Shown here piece by piece: positions 36,457 through 46,066 of a DNA stretch of 64,000 nucleotides (position 1 is the stretch's first letter; every line of letters begins with the position of its first letter). The notes beneath the pieces are model-generated. The model made no database searches. It was given only the letters and a program-made list of their open reading frames with translations, and was not told the origin of the DNA. This stretch comes from Ruegeria sp. AD91A. Its GTDB lineage: Bacteria; Pseudomonadota; Alphaproteobacteria; Rhodobacterales; Rhodobacteraceae. The position numbers and the translations under genes were made by a program. Location: positions 682,001 to 746,000 of the forward strand of contig NZ_CP031946.1 of the NCBI RefSeq assembly GCF_003443535.1. Reading direction: 5' to 3'.

Positions 36457-37215
36457 TTAGCCGCGTTCGGCACGTATACCGTCAACGATCTGCTGCATCT
36501 GATCGGATGGCAAGAAGCCACGCAACATTTCGGTGCCCAGAACAAACGAAGGCGTGCCCGAGATCTGCATCCTCTGGGCCAGAGCGCGGGTGCGGGTGAT
36601 CTCATCCGTGACGCGATCGCTGTCCATCGCCGCTATGATCTCGTCGCTGTTCAGCCCCAACCCGTCGGAGATGCGGCGCAGGGAAACTTCGCTTGGCTCA
36701 CCGGTGAATTCCAACAGGGCATCATGAACCTGCTTGTACGCATCATCGCCCGCCACGTGTTTGGTGGCCACAGCAAAGCGTGAGGATAGCACGGACGCAT
36801 CACCCAGAATTGGGAATTCCTTGATCACAAGGCGAATATTGCCGTCTTCGGCCAGCAGACTGGCCACTTCGGAAACGGCACGGCGGCAATAGCCACACCG
36901 GTAGTCCATGAACTCGACCAGAGTGATGTCGCCATCCGGGTTGCCGCCAACCCAGCTAAAGCCGTCATTGAACAGCTCATCCGCATTGGCGGCGACCAGC
37001 TCTTTATCCGCAGCGGCTTCGGCGACGGCATTGCGCTGTTCCAGAATGTTGATCGCTTCTACGATCACTTCGGGATTTTCCAGTAGGTATTCACGCACCT
37101 GAGCGCCAAATTCTGTTTTCTCGGCATCGCTCATCGCGTTCAGGTCCAGCGCCTGCGCCGAGGTTGCCGCCATGGAAAGCCCCAGAAGGGCGGGTGCAGC
37201 ATGTCTGAGGATCAT
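36457..37215 (-). CDS. DsbA-family periplasmic thiol oxidoreductase
   Basis: A 252-residue exported protein with a signal peptide (about 1-22, LLGLSMAATSAQA) and a thioredoxin-fold domain with C-x-x-C in DYRCGYCRRAVSEV. The helical insert and the cis-Pro segment ISGTPSFVLG are as in the DsbA/ScsC-like group. A helical N-terminal region before the fold (EFGAQVREYLLENPEVIVEAI) is typical of this Rhodobacterales group. It probably makes or isomerises disulfides. Its ATG overlaps the stop of the M48 protease gene (ATGA), so the two are coupled. Confidence 0.9.
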   Translation of the reverse strand: MILRHAAPALLGLSMAATSAQALDLNAMSDAEKTEFGAQVREYLLENPEVIVEAINILEQRNAVAEAAADKELVAANADELFNDGFSWVGGNPDGDITLVEFMDYRCGYCRRAVSEVASLLAEDGNIRLVIKEFPILGDASVLSSRFAVATKHVAGDDAYKQVHDALLEFTGEPSEVSLRRISDGLGLNSDEIIAAMDSDRVTDEITRTRALAQRMQISGTPSFVLGTEMLRGFLPSDQMQQIVDGIRAERG

Positions 37216-38570
37216 TTCCGTTTCCTTTTGTCTTTGTTGAGTCGTTCCGACGCAATCAACACGTCTTGCGCCCTTTGCCAACCCGGTGAGCCTTCGGGCA
37301 GTCGCGCCACGGCGCGTTTCGCGTGGATTCCGGCATCTCCCAGCCGCCCTTGCAGCGCATACCGTTCCGCCGTCACGGTCGACGCCATACCATCATTACC
37401 AACCTGAGCATAGGCAACACCAAGATCCTGCAACAGCCTGGCGTTCCGGTAATCCCGGGCGCGGGCTTTTTCCAGCACGCTCAGGGCCTGTTTGGTTTGG
37501 CCCTGCGCCAGCAACGCCCGCCCGTATCCAGCCAGGATCAGCGCATCGTTCGGAGCCATTTCAACAGCGTTTCCGTACGCTTCAATAGCCGCGCCTATTT
37601 GCCTGTTTTCCAAAAGAATTTGCCCCTTCAGGTCATAGTAGTACGGGTCGTTTGGGCGCAGCACCAGGGCCTCGTCGATCGCATTGCGCGCGCGACCCAA
37701 ATCACGGTTCTGATGATGGGCCGAAGCCTCTCGCATCAGGCGGATGTCCTGGGCGGTTTCCTCTTTGGCGCGCCGTAATGTCCAACTGGGTGAGCGTAAA
37801 AAGGCCGACAGCTTGCCTTTGACGCGGGCAAACCAGTAATCGGCATTGGCATTCTGAATTGCCTTGTCGCCAAACTCGTCCAGAAAGGCTTCGGCGGCGC
37901 GCAAACGTTCACGGCTGGTAGGGTGCGACCGCATATACGGGTCCTGGTTGGCGACGCTCAGCAATTCCTGACCTGCGAATTTCCTGTGCAGCTCCACCAT
38001 GCCGCTGGGAGAAATTTGAGCCCATCGCAGATAGCTTGCGGCGCTTCGGTCAGCCGAAGCTTCTTCGGCGCGGGTATGACCCAGAAAGCTGCGGATTGCA
38101 GCGCCCTGGGTGCCAGCGGCAATACCAATGGCGGCTTCACCCCCGCCTGCCGCGGCCGCAAGCAGCGCCAAAGCTGTGCCAAGGCCAGCATTGCGCCGCG
38201 CGGCCTTCAGGTTTTCGGCGCGGCGGGCCAGATGGCCATTCGCGATATGCGCAGCCTCATGCGCGATCACCGCTTGCAGCATTTCGGGGCTTTCAACCGT
38301 TAGAATCAGCCCGTAATTCACATAGATCGCGTTGTAGTCGATGACGAATGCGTTGAACGTGTTGTCATTGACCACCAGGATTTGAACCCGGTTGGTGTTC
38401 AGACCTGCGGCACGCAGCACTGGAAACGCCAACTCGCGCAGCCCATGCTCGATATCGGGGTCGCGGATCAGGCTTTGCCCATGAGATTGCGTTGCCGCCG
38501 TCAGCCAGACGACAACCGACAGTATCAGAGCCGGGATTGACGTCAGCCGGGATACGCGTTCAAAAGCCAT
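37212..38570 (-). CDS. Periplasmic M48 metalloprotease with TPR repeats (BepA-like)
   Basis: A 452-residue exported M48 peptidase. The signal sequence (ALILSVVVWLTAATQSHGQ) is followed by the protease domain with the zinc motif in AVIAHEAAHIANGHL and the later RAEEASADRSAASYL third-ligand region. The C-terminal half (about 275-440) is made of TPR repeats. This is the BepA/YfgC layout, a periplasmic chaperone/protease for outer-membrane assembly. The start is ATG 38570 or, 24 bases upstream, ATG 38594; neither has a clear ribosome binding site. The 5' region is shared with the divergent aminotransferase gene. Confidence 0.9.
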   Translation of the reverse strand: MAFERVSRLTSIPALILSVVVWLTAATQSHGQSLIRDPDIEHGLRELAFPVLRAAGLNTNRVQILVVNDNTFNAFVIDYNAIYVNYGLILTVESPEMLQAVIAHEAAHIANGHLARRAENLKAARRNAGLGTALALLAAAAGGGEAAIGIAAGTQGAAIRSFLGHTRAEEASADRSAASYLRWAQISPSGMVELHRKFAGQELLSVANQDPYMRSHPTSRERLRAAEAFLDEFGDKAIQNANADYWFARVKGKLSAFLRSPSWTLRRAKEETAQDIRLMREASAHHQNRDLGRARNAIDEALVLRPNDPYYYDLKGQILLENRQIGAAIEAYGNAVEMAPNDALILAGYGRALLAQGQTKQALSVLEKARARDYRNARLLQDLGVAYAQVGNDGMASTVTAERYALQGRLGDAGIHAKRAVARLPEGSPGWQRAQDVLIASERLNKDKRKRK

Positions 38571-38592
38571 GGCTGCAACATGGGAGATGGGC

Positions 38593-39756
38593 ATGAGAAA
38601 CTCAACCCGGTCCGAGGTCGATCCCTTCATCGTGATGGACGTGATGGAGGCCGCGCGCCGTGCGGAAGAAGCGGGCCGCCATGTGATTCACATGGAAGTT
38701 GGACAGCCCGGAACCGGCGCACCCAAGGGCGCGACCGAAGCGCTGGCGAAGGCGATGGATCAAAGCCCGTTGGGTTATACGGTGTCCCTGGGGTTGCCTG
38801 CGCTGCGAAAGCGTATCGCGCGGCTTTATGGCGATTGGTACGATGTGGACCTGAACCCCGAGCGCGTGATCATCACGCCTGGATCGTCCGGCGGGTTTCT
38901 GCTGGCCTTCACTGCTTTGTTCGACAGCGGGGATCGGGTTGGAATCGGTGCGCCGGGATATCCGTCGTATCGCCAGATTCTCAGTGCACTTGGATTGGTA
39001 CCGGTCGATTTGCCGACCGCGCCCGAGAACCGTCTGCAACCCGTTGCAGCGGATATTCAGGGAATGGGCCTGAAGGGTCTGATGGTGGCGTCTCCTGCGA
39101 ATCCTACCGGCACGATGCTTGATCACGCCGCCATGGGGTCGCTGATCGAAGCCGCACATGGGCAGGGGGCGTCTTTCATCAGCGACGAAATTTATCACGG
39201 TCTGGAATATGAAGCCAAGGCCGCAACGGCGCTGGAACTGACGGATGAGTGCTATGTGATCAACTCGTTCTCCAAGTACTTCTCGATGACCGGTTGGCGC
39301 GTGGGTTGGATGGTCGTGCCCGAGGATCAGGTGCGCGTGGTCGAGCGGATATCTCAGAACATGTTCATCTGTGCGCCGCATGCCAGTCAGGTCGCGGCAC
39401 TGGCCGCAATGGACTGCGAGGATGAGCTGCAGGCCAATCTGGACGTGTACCGCCGAAATCGCGCCCTGATGCTGGAAGGACTGCCAAAGGCCGGCTTCAC
39501 GAAAATCGCGCCGCCGGACGGGGCGTTTTACGTCTATGCCGACGTGTCTGATCTGACCGGTGACAGCCGCGCATTTGCGGCCGAGATTCTGGACAAGGCC
39601 GGTGTCGCGGTCACGCCGGGTCTGGATTTCGATCCGCAACGCGGCCATACGACGCTGCGGTTTTCCTATGCGCGTTCAACGGTCGACATTCAGGACGGGC
39701 TGGAACGGTTGCGCGTGTTCATGACCGAGCGGAAGGTGATCGGGGAACCTGCCTGA
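38593..39756 (+). CDS. Class I/II pyridoxal-phosphate aminotransferase
   Basis: A 387-residue fold-type I aminotransferase. It has the GLPALRKRIARLY and PANPTGTMLD segments, SDEIYHGLEYE (PLP-ring aspartate) and NSFSKYFSMTGWRVGW with the PLP lysine, and the C-terminal LRFSYARS arginine that binds the substrate carboxylate. The substrate (aspartate, aromatic or other) cannot be decided. The start ATG at 38593 is chosen for GGGAG 7 bases upstream; starts at 38587 and 38569 are alternatives. It begins only about 22 bases from the divergent M48 start. Confidence 0.9.
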   Translation: MRNSTRSEVDPFIVMDVMEAARRAEEAGRHVIHMEVGQPGTGAPKGATEALAKAMDQSPLGYTVSLGLPALRKRIARLYGDWYDVDLNPERVIITPGSSGGFLLAFTALFDSGDRVGIGAPGYPSYRQILSALGLVPVDLPTAPENRLQPVAADIQGMGLKGLMVASPANPTGTMLDHAAMGSLIEAAHGQGASFISDEIYHGLEYEAKAATALELTDECYVINSFSKYFSMTGWRVGWMVVPEDQVRVVERISQNMFICAPHASQVAALAAMDCEDELQANLDVYRRNRALMLEGLPKAGFTKIAPPDGAFYVYADVSDLTGDSRAFAAEILDKAGVAVTPGLDFDPQRGHTTLRFSYARSTVDIQDGLERLRVFMTERKVIGEPA

Positions 39757-39822
39757 GCCGTTCACAAATCACCCCTTGTGGTATAGGCTGCCGGACAAAC
39801 GATCTCGGGAAAACTTGAGGCC

Positions 39823-41043
39823 ATGAGCAGGATCATCTTTTGCATCGCCCTGATCTGGGCGCTGTGCGGTAGTGCCGTCGCGCAGGACTTCAGTGCGCTG
39901 GCACGCATTCATCCGGACAAAAGCCGTATCACGGATGTAGGGCGAACCGGCGTCAGGGTGGATATCGGCCTCAGTCAGGGGGTGCCGTACCGGATATTCA
40001 CCCTTCAGGATCCGTATCGGATGGTTCTGGACTTCAACGAAGTGGACTGGACCGGGCTGAACCGAACGGATTTCCTGCAATCAGAACGTGTCAGTGGCGT
40101 GCAATTCGGGGCCTATGTTCCGGGTTGGTCGCGGCTGGTATTGGAACTGGGCGCGCCAATGGCCGTGGACACTGCCGAGCTGTCGGTTGCCGAGGATTCG
40201 GGGGCTGCGCTGCTGTCCCTCAACCTCAAGGGCACGGATTTTGACACGTTCAACGCAACTGCGGGTGCGCCGCGCAATCCGGGTTGGGACTTGCCGGAAC
40301 CGGCAGACCTGCCGCAGGTACCTTCGCGCTCTGCGGACCGACCATTGCGCGTGATGCTCGATCCCGGGCACGGTGGTATCGATCCGGGCGCCGAGATAGA
40401 CGGGGTTGATGAGAAAACTCTGATGCTGACTTTTGCGCGTGAATTGCGCGAAGTTCTATTGCGATCAGGTGGTTATGAAGTGGTCCTGACCCGCGTTGAC
40501 GACCAGTTCGTCTCGTTGGAGCGGCGGATCACCTTGGCGCACCGGGCCGGCGCGGATCTGTTCATTTCGTTGCACGCGGATTCCCTGTCCGAAGGGCAGG
40601 CGCATGGCGCGGCGGTGTACACCCTGTCTGCGGATGCATCCGATGTGGCAAGTTCAAAACTCGCCGAACGACATGATCGGGGGGATTTGATTTCAGGTAT
40701 CGATCTGAATGGCGCCGACGATCAGGTGGCCGATGTTCTTCTGGATCTTGCACGCCAGGAAACGGTGCCGCGGACAAAGCTGTTGGCCGGCGCGATCGCC
40801 AACGGAATGGCCCAGCAGGGCGGGCCGATGAATCGCAAACCGTTGCGGACCGCGTCGTTCTCTGTGCTCAAGGCGGCAGATATCCCGTCTGTTTTGATCG
40901 AGCTTGGGTTCCTTTCCAGCCCCAGAGACCGGGAAAACCTAAGAGATTCGGAATGGCGGGCCAAAATGGCGCTGGGGATTTTTCAGGGGCTCGAAGACTG
41001 GCGTCAGCAGGATGTGATCCGCAAATCCCTGATTGGCCAGTGA
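39823..41043 (+). CDS. amiC: N-acetylmuramoyl-L-alanine amidase with AMIN domain
   Basis: A 406-residue exported amidase that cuts the bond between muramic acid and stem peptide. The signal peptide is about 1-20 (IIFCIALIWALCGSAVAQ), an AMIN domain covers about 25-130 for septal targeting, and an Amidase_3 domain covers about 170-395. Zinc ligands are visible in MLDPGHGGIDPGAEID and FISLHADS, with a catalytic Glu near VLIELGFLS. It resembles AmiC. It is 94 bases upstream of the PBP1A gene on the same strand, a cell-wall pair. Confidence 0.93.
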   Translation: MSRIIFCIALIWALCGSAVAQDFSALARIHPDKSRITDVGRTGVRVDIGLSQGVPYRIFTLQDPYRMVLDFNEVDWTGLNRTDFLQSERVSGVQFGAYVPGWSRLVLELGAPMAVDTAELSVAEDSGAALLSLNLKGTDFDTFNATAGAPRNPGWDLPEPADLPQVPSRSADRPLRVMLDPGHGGIDPGAEIDGVDEKTLMLTFARELREVLLRSGGYEVVLTRVDDQFVSLERRITLAHRAGADLFISLHADSLSEGQAHGAAVYTLSADASDVASSKLAERHDRGDLISGIDLNGADDQVADVLLDLARQETVPRTKLLAGAIANGMAQQGGPMNRKPLRTASFSVLKAADIPSVLIELGFLSSPRDRENLRDSEWRAKMALGIFQGLEDWRQQDVIRKSLIGQ

Positions 41044-41137
41044 CCTTACGACGCAAAACGGCTAGAATACGCTTGGTGTTTTGACCCTTGGGCGGTGCAA
41101 CACTATATAGGCACCACCGCGAGAAAAAGGCAGTAAC

Positions 41138-43627
41138 GTGATCCGGTTCATTCTTTCGATTTTCGGGGCGATCTTCAGCATCGTCACCTTGGGTATTTTC
41201 ATGGTCGCACTGGTAATTGGTGCGGTGTTCTGGATGTATGGCCGTGACCTTCCCAGCCACGAATCTCTTGCCCAGTACAAGCCCCCGACTATCAGCCGTA
41301 TCTATTCGGGCGAAGGGCAACTGATCGACGAATTCGCGCAGGAACGCCGCCTGTTCACACCGTCCGAGGATATCCCTGATCTGGTGAAACAGGCGTTTAT
41401 TTCGGCGGAAGACAAGAATTTCTACACTCATCAGGGGTATGATCCGCGCGGCATTATTGCAGCAGGCGTTGAAGCAGTCCGCACCAAAGGTGGCACCGTG
41501 CGGGGGGCGTCAACCATTACCCAGCAGGTGATGAAGAACTTTCTGTTGTCGGGCGACCGCCGGGCAGAACGAAAGATCAAGGAAATCATCCTCGCCACCC
41601 GGCTTGAGGATACCCTGGACAAAGAGCAGATCCTTGAGCTTTACATGAACGAGATCTTTCTGGGTCAGAACTCGTACGGCGTGACGGCCGCCGCGCAGAC
41701 CTATTTCAACAAGACCTTGCAGGAACTGGCCCCGCATGAGGCGGCGATGCTGGCTGCGATGCCCAAGGCGCCGTCGGATTATCACCCGGTTCGGCAAAAG
41801 GAACGCCTGCTGGCCCGCAGAAACTATGTGCTGCGGGAGATGTACCAGAACGGTTACATTGATCAGGCGACCTATGAGTCAGAGGTCGACATGCCGTTGC
41901 GCTCGGTCCAGAACGGTGATTTCGAAAGCTTCCGCACCGCTTTGCCGCCGCGCGATTACTTCACCGATGAAATCCGTCGACAACTGAGCGAAGACTTTGG
42001 TGAAGGTGAATTCTTTACCGGGGGCTTCACGGTTCGTGCGTCGGTGGACGAGGAAATGCAGGTCGAGGCCGCAAAGGCCCTGCGCACGGCGTTGCAGAAA
42101 TATGACCGGTCTCGCGGGAAATGGCGCGGCACCGGCGAAGTGATTCCGGAAGAGAAACTGGCAGATGAGGCGCAGTGGCGCGAGGTGCTGTCGATCCTGG
42201 AAACCCCGCGCGATGTGGTGCTGCCGACCCGCTGGTATCCTGCCGTGGTTCTGAATGTTTCGGATCAACAGCTTACCGTCGGGATCGAAAACGGACCTGC
42301 GGATGGCGTCATTCCGCGGTCCGATATCAAGTGGATGCAGGGTGATTTTGCTGCGAACTTCAAGCGCGGGGATGTGATCCTTGTTGTCGAGGGCGAAGAG
42401 GGGCAGTGGTCTGCCCGTCAGGTGCCCGAAGTTCAGGGCGGCTTTGTGGCGATGGATGTGAACTCGGGCCGCGTTCTGGCGATGCAGGGCGGGTTCTCGT
42501 ATCAGGACACCGTGTTCAACCGCGCCACGCAGGCGCAGCGCCAGCCGGGGTCCAGCTTCAAGCCCTTTGTCTATGCTGCCGCGCTGGACAGCGGATACAG
42601 CCCCGCAACCATCGTTGTGGACGCGCCGATCGAAGTAAACACGCCGCAGGGCTTGTGGCGGCCCAAGAACTCGTCGAACAAGTTCTACGGGCCGACGCCC
42701 TTGCGTACCGGGATCGAGCAGTCGCGGAACCTGATGACCATCCGTCTGGCACAAGAAGTCACCATGCCGGTGGTTGCAGGTTACGCCGAACGCTTTGGCG
42801 TCTATGACCGGATGGGGGCGTTTCTTGCGAACTCGCTGGGGTCCGAAGAGACGACGCTGTACAAAATGGTCGCGGCTTATGCGATGTTCGCGAACGGCGG
42901 TGAGCGGGTTGAACCCACTCTGGTAGACCGTATTCAGGACCGGCTCGGCAAGACCATCTATCGTCACGATGACCGTCAGTGTCTGAATTGTAACTCGACC
43001 TGGCTGGAGCCCGACGAGGCCCCGACTCTTGTTACAGATCGCGCGCAGGTCATGGATGCCATCACCGCCTATCAGCTGACGTCGATGATGAAAGGCGTAG
43101 TTGATCGCGGGACGGCATCGCGCGTTGTGAACCTGCCGGTGCCGACAGCGGGCAAGACCGGAACCACCAACGAATCCAAGGATGCGTGGTTTATCGGGTT
43201 TACCTCGAACATCGTTGCGGGCTGTTACATCGGCTATGACCGTCCGCGCCCGATGGGTCGGGGGGCCTATGGCGGTACACTGTGTGGCCCGGTGTTCCAG
43301 AGCTTCATGGAAAAAGCTGTTGAGAAATACGGCGGCGGTCCGTTTAAGGTTCCGGAAGGTGGTCATTTCATAAAGATCGACCGTTTCAGTGGTGCCCGTC
43401 TGCCGGACGACGCCAGCGGCGACTATGTCGTGGCCGAATTCTTCCGCGACGGCGTCGATGGGTTTATCGACCGTGTCTATGACGGTGGTTTTGCAATTGG
43501 TTCCGACCTGCCTTTGTTCGAGGAAGTGCAGCGCGCAGGCGTTCAGGTTCAGACGTCAACGGGTGAAACCATCACGGTCGGGCCCAAGGCAACGCAAGGG
43601 GATCTGAGTACCGGTGGTCTTTACTGA
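41138..43627 (+). CDS. mrcA: Penicillin-binding protein 1A
   Basis: An 829-residue bifunctional peptidoglycan synthase. After one N-terminal membrane helix (about 5-32), the glycosyltransferase domain shows AEDKNFYTHQGYD, TITQQVMKNFLLS, RKIKEIILATRLE and EIFLGQNSYGV. An OB-like insert follows. The transpeptidase has the active-site serine in QPGSSFKPFVYAAAL, then the S-x-N region QSRNLMTIRLA and the K-T-G motif in AGKTGTTNESKDAWFIG. The start is GTG at 41138 with AAAAAGG upstream. It follows the amidase gene and precedes a RidA gene by 15 bases. Confidence 0.96.
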   Translation: MIRFILSIFGAIFSIVTLGIFMVALVIGAVFWMYGRDLPSHESLAQYKPPTISRIYSGEGQLIDEFAQERRLFTPSEDIPDLVKQAFISAEDKNFYTHQGYDPRGIIAAGVEAVRTKGGTVRGASTITQQVMKNFLLSGDRRAERKIKEIILATRLEDTLDKEQILELYMNEIFLGQNSYGVTAAAQTYFNKTLQELAPHEAAMLAAMPKAPSDYHPVRQKERLLARRNYVLREMYQNGYIDQATYESEVDMPLRSVQNGDFESFRTALPPRDYFTDEIRRQLSEDFGEGEFFTGGFTVRASVDEEMQVEAAKALRTALQKYDRSRGKWRGTGEVIPEEKLADEAQWREVLSILETPRDVVLPTRWYPAVVLNVSDQQLTVGIENGPADGVIPRSDIKWMQGDFAANFKRGDVILVVEGEEGQWSARQVPEVQGGFVAMDVNSGRVLAMQGGFSYQDTVFNRATQAQRQPGSSFKPFVYAAALDSGYSPATIVVDAPIEVNTPQGLWRPKNSSNKFYGPTPLRTGIEQSRNLMTIRLAQEVTMPVVAGYAERFGVYDRMGAFLANSLGSEETTLYKMVAAYAMFANGGERVEPTLVDRIQDRLGKTIYRHDDRQCLNCNSTWLEPDEAPTLVTDRAQVMDAITAYQLTSMMKGVVDRGTASRVVNLPVPTAGKTGTTNESKDAWFIGFTSNIVAGCYIGYDRPRPMGRGAYGGTLCGPVFQSFMEKAVEKYGGGPFKVPEGGHFIKIDRFSGARLPDDASGDYVVAEFFRDGVDGFIDRVYDGGFAIGSDLPLFEEVQRAGVQVQTSTGETITVGPKATQGDLSTGGLY

Positions 43628-43642
43628 CAGGGACTGATCAAG

Positions 43643-44035
43643 TTGGGTAAGACACCCCTGATTCCGCCAATTTTGCTGGGTACGCCCGGGCAGCTAAGCA
43701 TCTCCCCAGGTGTCATCTCGGGCGGGCACGTGTTTCTCACCGGTATGACCGGGAGCGCGGCAGACGGTTCAATGCCGTATGATCCGGAACTACAGTTCCG
43801 GAACGCCTTTTCCAAGATTGCCGAGGTGTTAAAGGAAGCGAACCAAGGTTTGGAGTCTGTGGTCGAGATGACGACCTACCATGTTGAAATGCGAAAACAT
43901 TTCGATCTGTTTGACCGTGTGCGCCTTGAGGTTCTGCCTGCGCCTTACCCGGCTTGGACCGCAGTTGAAGTTGCGGGACTTCGACGGGAGGGTGCCTTGG
44001 TTGAAATTCGGGCAATCGCACATCTTTCCGAGTGA
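43643..44035 (+). CDS. RidA/YjgF/UK114-family protein
   Basis: A 130-residue RidA-family protein, which usually hydrolyses reactive imines or enamines from amino-acid enzymes. It has SPGVISGGHVFLTGMTG, QFRNAFSKIAEVLKEANQGLESVVEMTTY and a C-terminal VEIRAIAHLSE, but in place of the typical C-terminal Arg/Glu motif the residues read TAVEVAGLRREGALVEI, so the catalytic Arg is plausible yet the substrate unclear. The start is TTG at 43643, 15 bases after the PBP1A stop; no better codon lies in frame. Confidence 0.85.
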   Translation: MGKTPLIPPILLGTPGQLSISPGVISGGHVFLTGMTGSAADGSMPYDPELQFRNAFSKIAEVLKEANQGLESVVEMTTYHVEMRKHFDLFDRVRLEVLPAPYPAWTAVEVAGLRREGALVEIRAIAHLSE

Positions 44036-44129
44036 GTCACGAGAGTCGCTCCATCCTTCCAGCCTGTCTTGTGGTGTCTCGCACCACTTGCTATCACGCA
44101 GGCCTGATTGAGCAAGTTGGGACAAGACC

Positions 44130-45257
44130 ATGCGCGCCGAAACCCAGAACATCATAGCGGAAATCGAAAAGTCGCTGGAGCTGCTGGCGCAGCGCATGGA
44201 CTATGAGACCGCGCCGCATCGCCTTGAGGAATTCAATGCGCGTGTCGAAGATCCCAACCTGTGGGACGATCCCGAAAAGGCGCAGAAACTGATGCGCGAG
44301 CGGCAGATGCTGGTCGACGCGATCGAGACCTATGAGTCCATCAAAACCGATCTCAGCGACAATATCGAACTGATTGAGCTGGGCGAAATGGAAGAGGACG
44401 AAGAGGTCGTCCAGGACGCCGAGGCCGCGATCAAGGCGCTGCGTGGCAAAGCCGCAAAGAAAGAGCTTGAGGCACTGTTGGACGGCGAGGCCGACAGCAA
44501 CGACACCTTCCTCGAGATCAACTCGGGCGCGGGCGGAACTGAAAGCTGCGACTGGGCCTCGATGCTGGCGCGGATGTATGTGCGCTGGGCCGAAAAAAAA
44601 GGGTATACAGTCGAGCTTCAGTCCGAAACCCCGGGCGAAGAGGCAGGGATCAAATCTGCTGCGTACAAGATTTCCGGCCACAACGCTTACGGCTGGCTGA
44701 AATCCGAAAGCGGCGTACACCGGCTGGTGCGGATTTCACCTTTTGACTCCGCTGCCAAGCGGCACACCTCCTTCTGTTCGGTCTGGGTTTATCCGGTGGT
44801 GGACGACAATATCGAGATCGAGGTGAACCCTGCGGACATCCGCATCGACACCTACCGGTCATCGGGGGCGGGCGGTCAGCACGTGAACACCACGGACTCG
44901 GCTGTTAGGATCACGCACATTCCGACCGGGATTGTTGTGACCTCATCCGAGAAGTCGCAGCACCAGAACCGCGATATCGCCATGAAGGCTCTGAAATCGC
45001 GTTTGTATCAACTGGAACTTGACCGCCGGAACGCCGACATCAACGCAGCACACGAAGCCAAGGGCGATGCGGGCTGGGGCAACCAGATCCGGTCATACGT
45101 CTTGCAGCCGTACCAGATGGTCAAAGACCTGCGGACAAATTATGAGACCTCGGACACCAAAGGTGTGTTGGACGGCGATCTGGACGGGTTCATGGCGGCC
45201 ACACTGGCCCTGAACGTTGCAGGCAAGAGCCGCTCCGAGGCGCAGGGCGACAGCTAG
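44130..45257 (+). CDS. prfB: Peptide chain release factor 2
   Basis: A 375-residue RF2. It recognises UGA/UAA through the SPF tripeptide ([11 protein letters not shown]) and triggers peptide release with the GGQ loop ([17 protein letters not shown]). The N-terminal domain is the usual helical one ([20 protein letters not shown]). The frame is continuous from the ATG; there is no in-frame UGA near codon 25 and so no programmed frameshift like the one in E. coli, as is normal in alphaproteobacteria. It overlaps nothing but is followed one base later by the GTG of the M50B gene, suggesting coupling. Confidence 0.97.
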   Translation: MRAETQNIIAEIEKSLELLAQRMDYETAPHRLEEFNARVEDPNLWDDPEKAQKLMRERQMLVDAIETYESIKTDLSDNIELIELGEMEEDEEVVQDAEAAIKALRGKAAKKELEALLDGEADSNDTFLEINSGAGGTESCDWASMLARMYVRWAEKKGYTVELQSETPGEEAGIKSAAYKISGHNAYGWLKSESGVHRLVRISPFDSAAKRHTSFCSVWVYPVVDDNIEIEVNPADIRIDTYRSSGAGGQHVNTTDSAVRITHIPTGIVVTSSEKSQHQNRDIAMKALKSRLYQLELDRRNADINAAHEAKGDAGWGNQIRSYVLQPYQMVKDLRTNYETSDTKGVLDGDLDGFMAATLALNVAGKSRSEAQGDS

Positions 45258-45258
45258 G

Positions 45259-45963
45259 GTGAAGCGTAGCAGCCCTTTCCTGAACCTTCTGAAAGGGCAT
45301 TGGCAGCTTATCCTGATCACAACTTTGGTCTTTTTGCTTTGGAACACACCGGTCGTGGTTCCGCTGAAGATACTGGTCGTCTTTTTGCATGAGTTGTCCC
45401 ATGCCGTGACGATCCTGTTGACCGGCGGCTCTGTCGAAAGTTTTTCGATCTCATCGCATCAGGGCGGAGTGGTCGTCGGCCGGGGCGGCAACCGGTTTCT
45501 CAGCCTGTCTGCCGGATATCTTGGCTCACTGTTGCTCGGCATGGCCCTTTTGATCCTTGCCTTGCGAACAAAGGCCGACCGCGCAGTTCTGGCGGGTTTT
45601 GGCGGCGTCATGTGTCTTGTAGCAGTTCTGTATATCCGCGATCCGTTCGCCCTGGCTTTCAGCATCGGAACCGGGGCTGCGATGATCGCTACGGCGTGGT
45701 ATCTGCGCCCGGATGTGAGCGATCTGGTGCTGCGCGTGATCGGATTGACCAGCATGATCTATGTCCCTTTCGACATCTTCGATGACACGATCCGACGGTC
45801 CGGTGCGCGTTCGGATGCATTCATGCTGGCCGAGGAGTTCGGCGGCTCCACCATGTTGTGGGGCGGGATCTGGCTGGTGCTCAGCTGCATGGCGATTGTT
45901 TTTTGCCTGCGTCACTGGCTTGGGGTCGACAGTAACCTGCATTTTCGCAGAGCAGCCCGCTGA
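45259..45963 (+). CDS. M50B-type membrane metallopeptidase homologue
   Basis: A 234-residue multispanning protein with the zinc motif HELSH in VFLHELSHAVTILLTGG near residue 40 and a run of later helices, including GYLGSLLLGMALLILAL. This fits the M50B family of membrane-embedded proteases, although the second-site DG motif is not obvious by eye; the segment YVPFDIFDDTIRR may supply an acidic ligand. The GTG start at 45259 lies one base after the prfB stop, in a coupled arrangement. Substrate unknown. Confidence 0.8.
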   Translation: MKRSSPFLNLLKGHWQLILITTLVFLLWNTPVVVPLKILVVFLHELSHAVTILLTGGSVESFSISSHQGGVVVGRGGNRFLSLSAGYLGSLLLGMALLILALRTKADRAVLAGFGGVMCLVAVLYIRDPFALAFSIGTGAAMIATAWYLRPDVSDLVLRVIGLTSMIYVPFDIFDDTIRRSGARSDAFMLAEEFGGSTMLWGGIWLVLSCMAIVFCLRHWLGVDSNLHFRRAAR

Positions 45964-46066
45964 CATTGCCGTCTGGGACGTTATTGAAAAGATACATCCA
46001 AACAGTGGGTTTAAATGATCTGAACTGCCCGCTAGGCTGCTGGAAACAACAGCAGAATGGCGTGCC

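Noticed and set aside
41879..43366. 495-codon minus-strand frame opposite the PBP1A gene
   Set aside because: Antisense shadow; the plus-strand protein carries intact glycosyltransferase and transpeptidase motifs.
44130..44300. Possible programmed frameshift in prfB
   Set aside because: The frame is continuous from the ATG with no early in-frame UGA, so the E. coli-type frameshift is absent.
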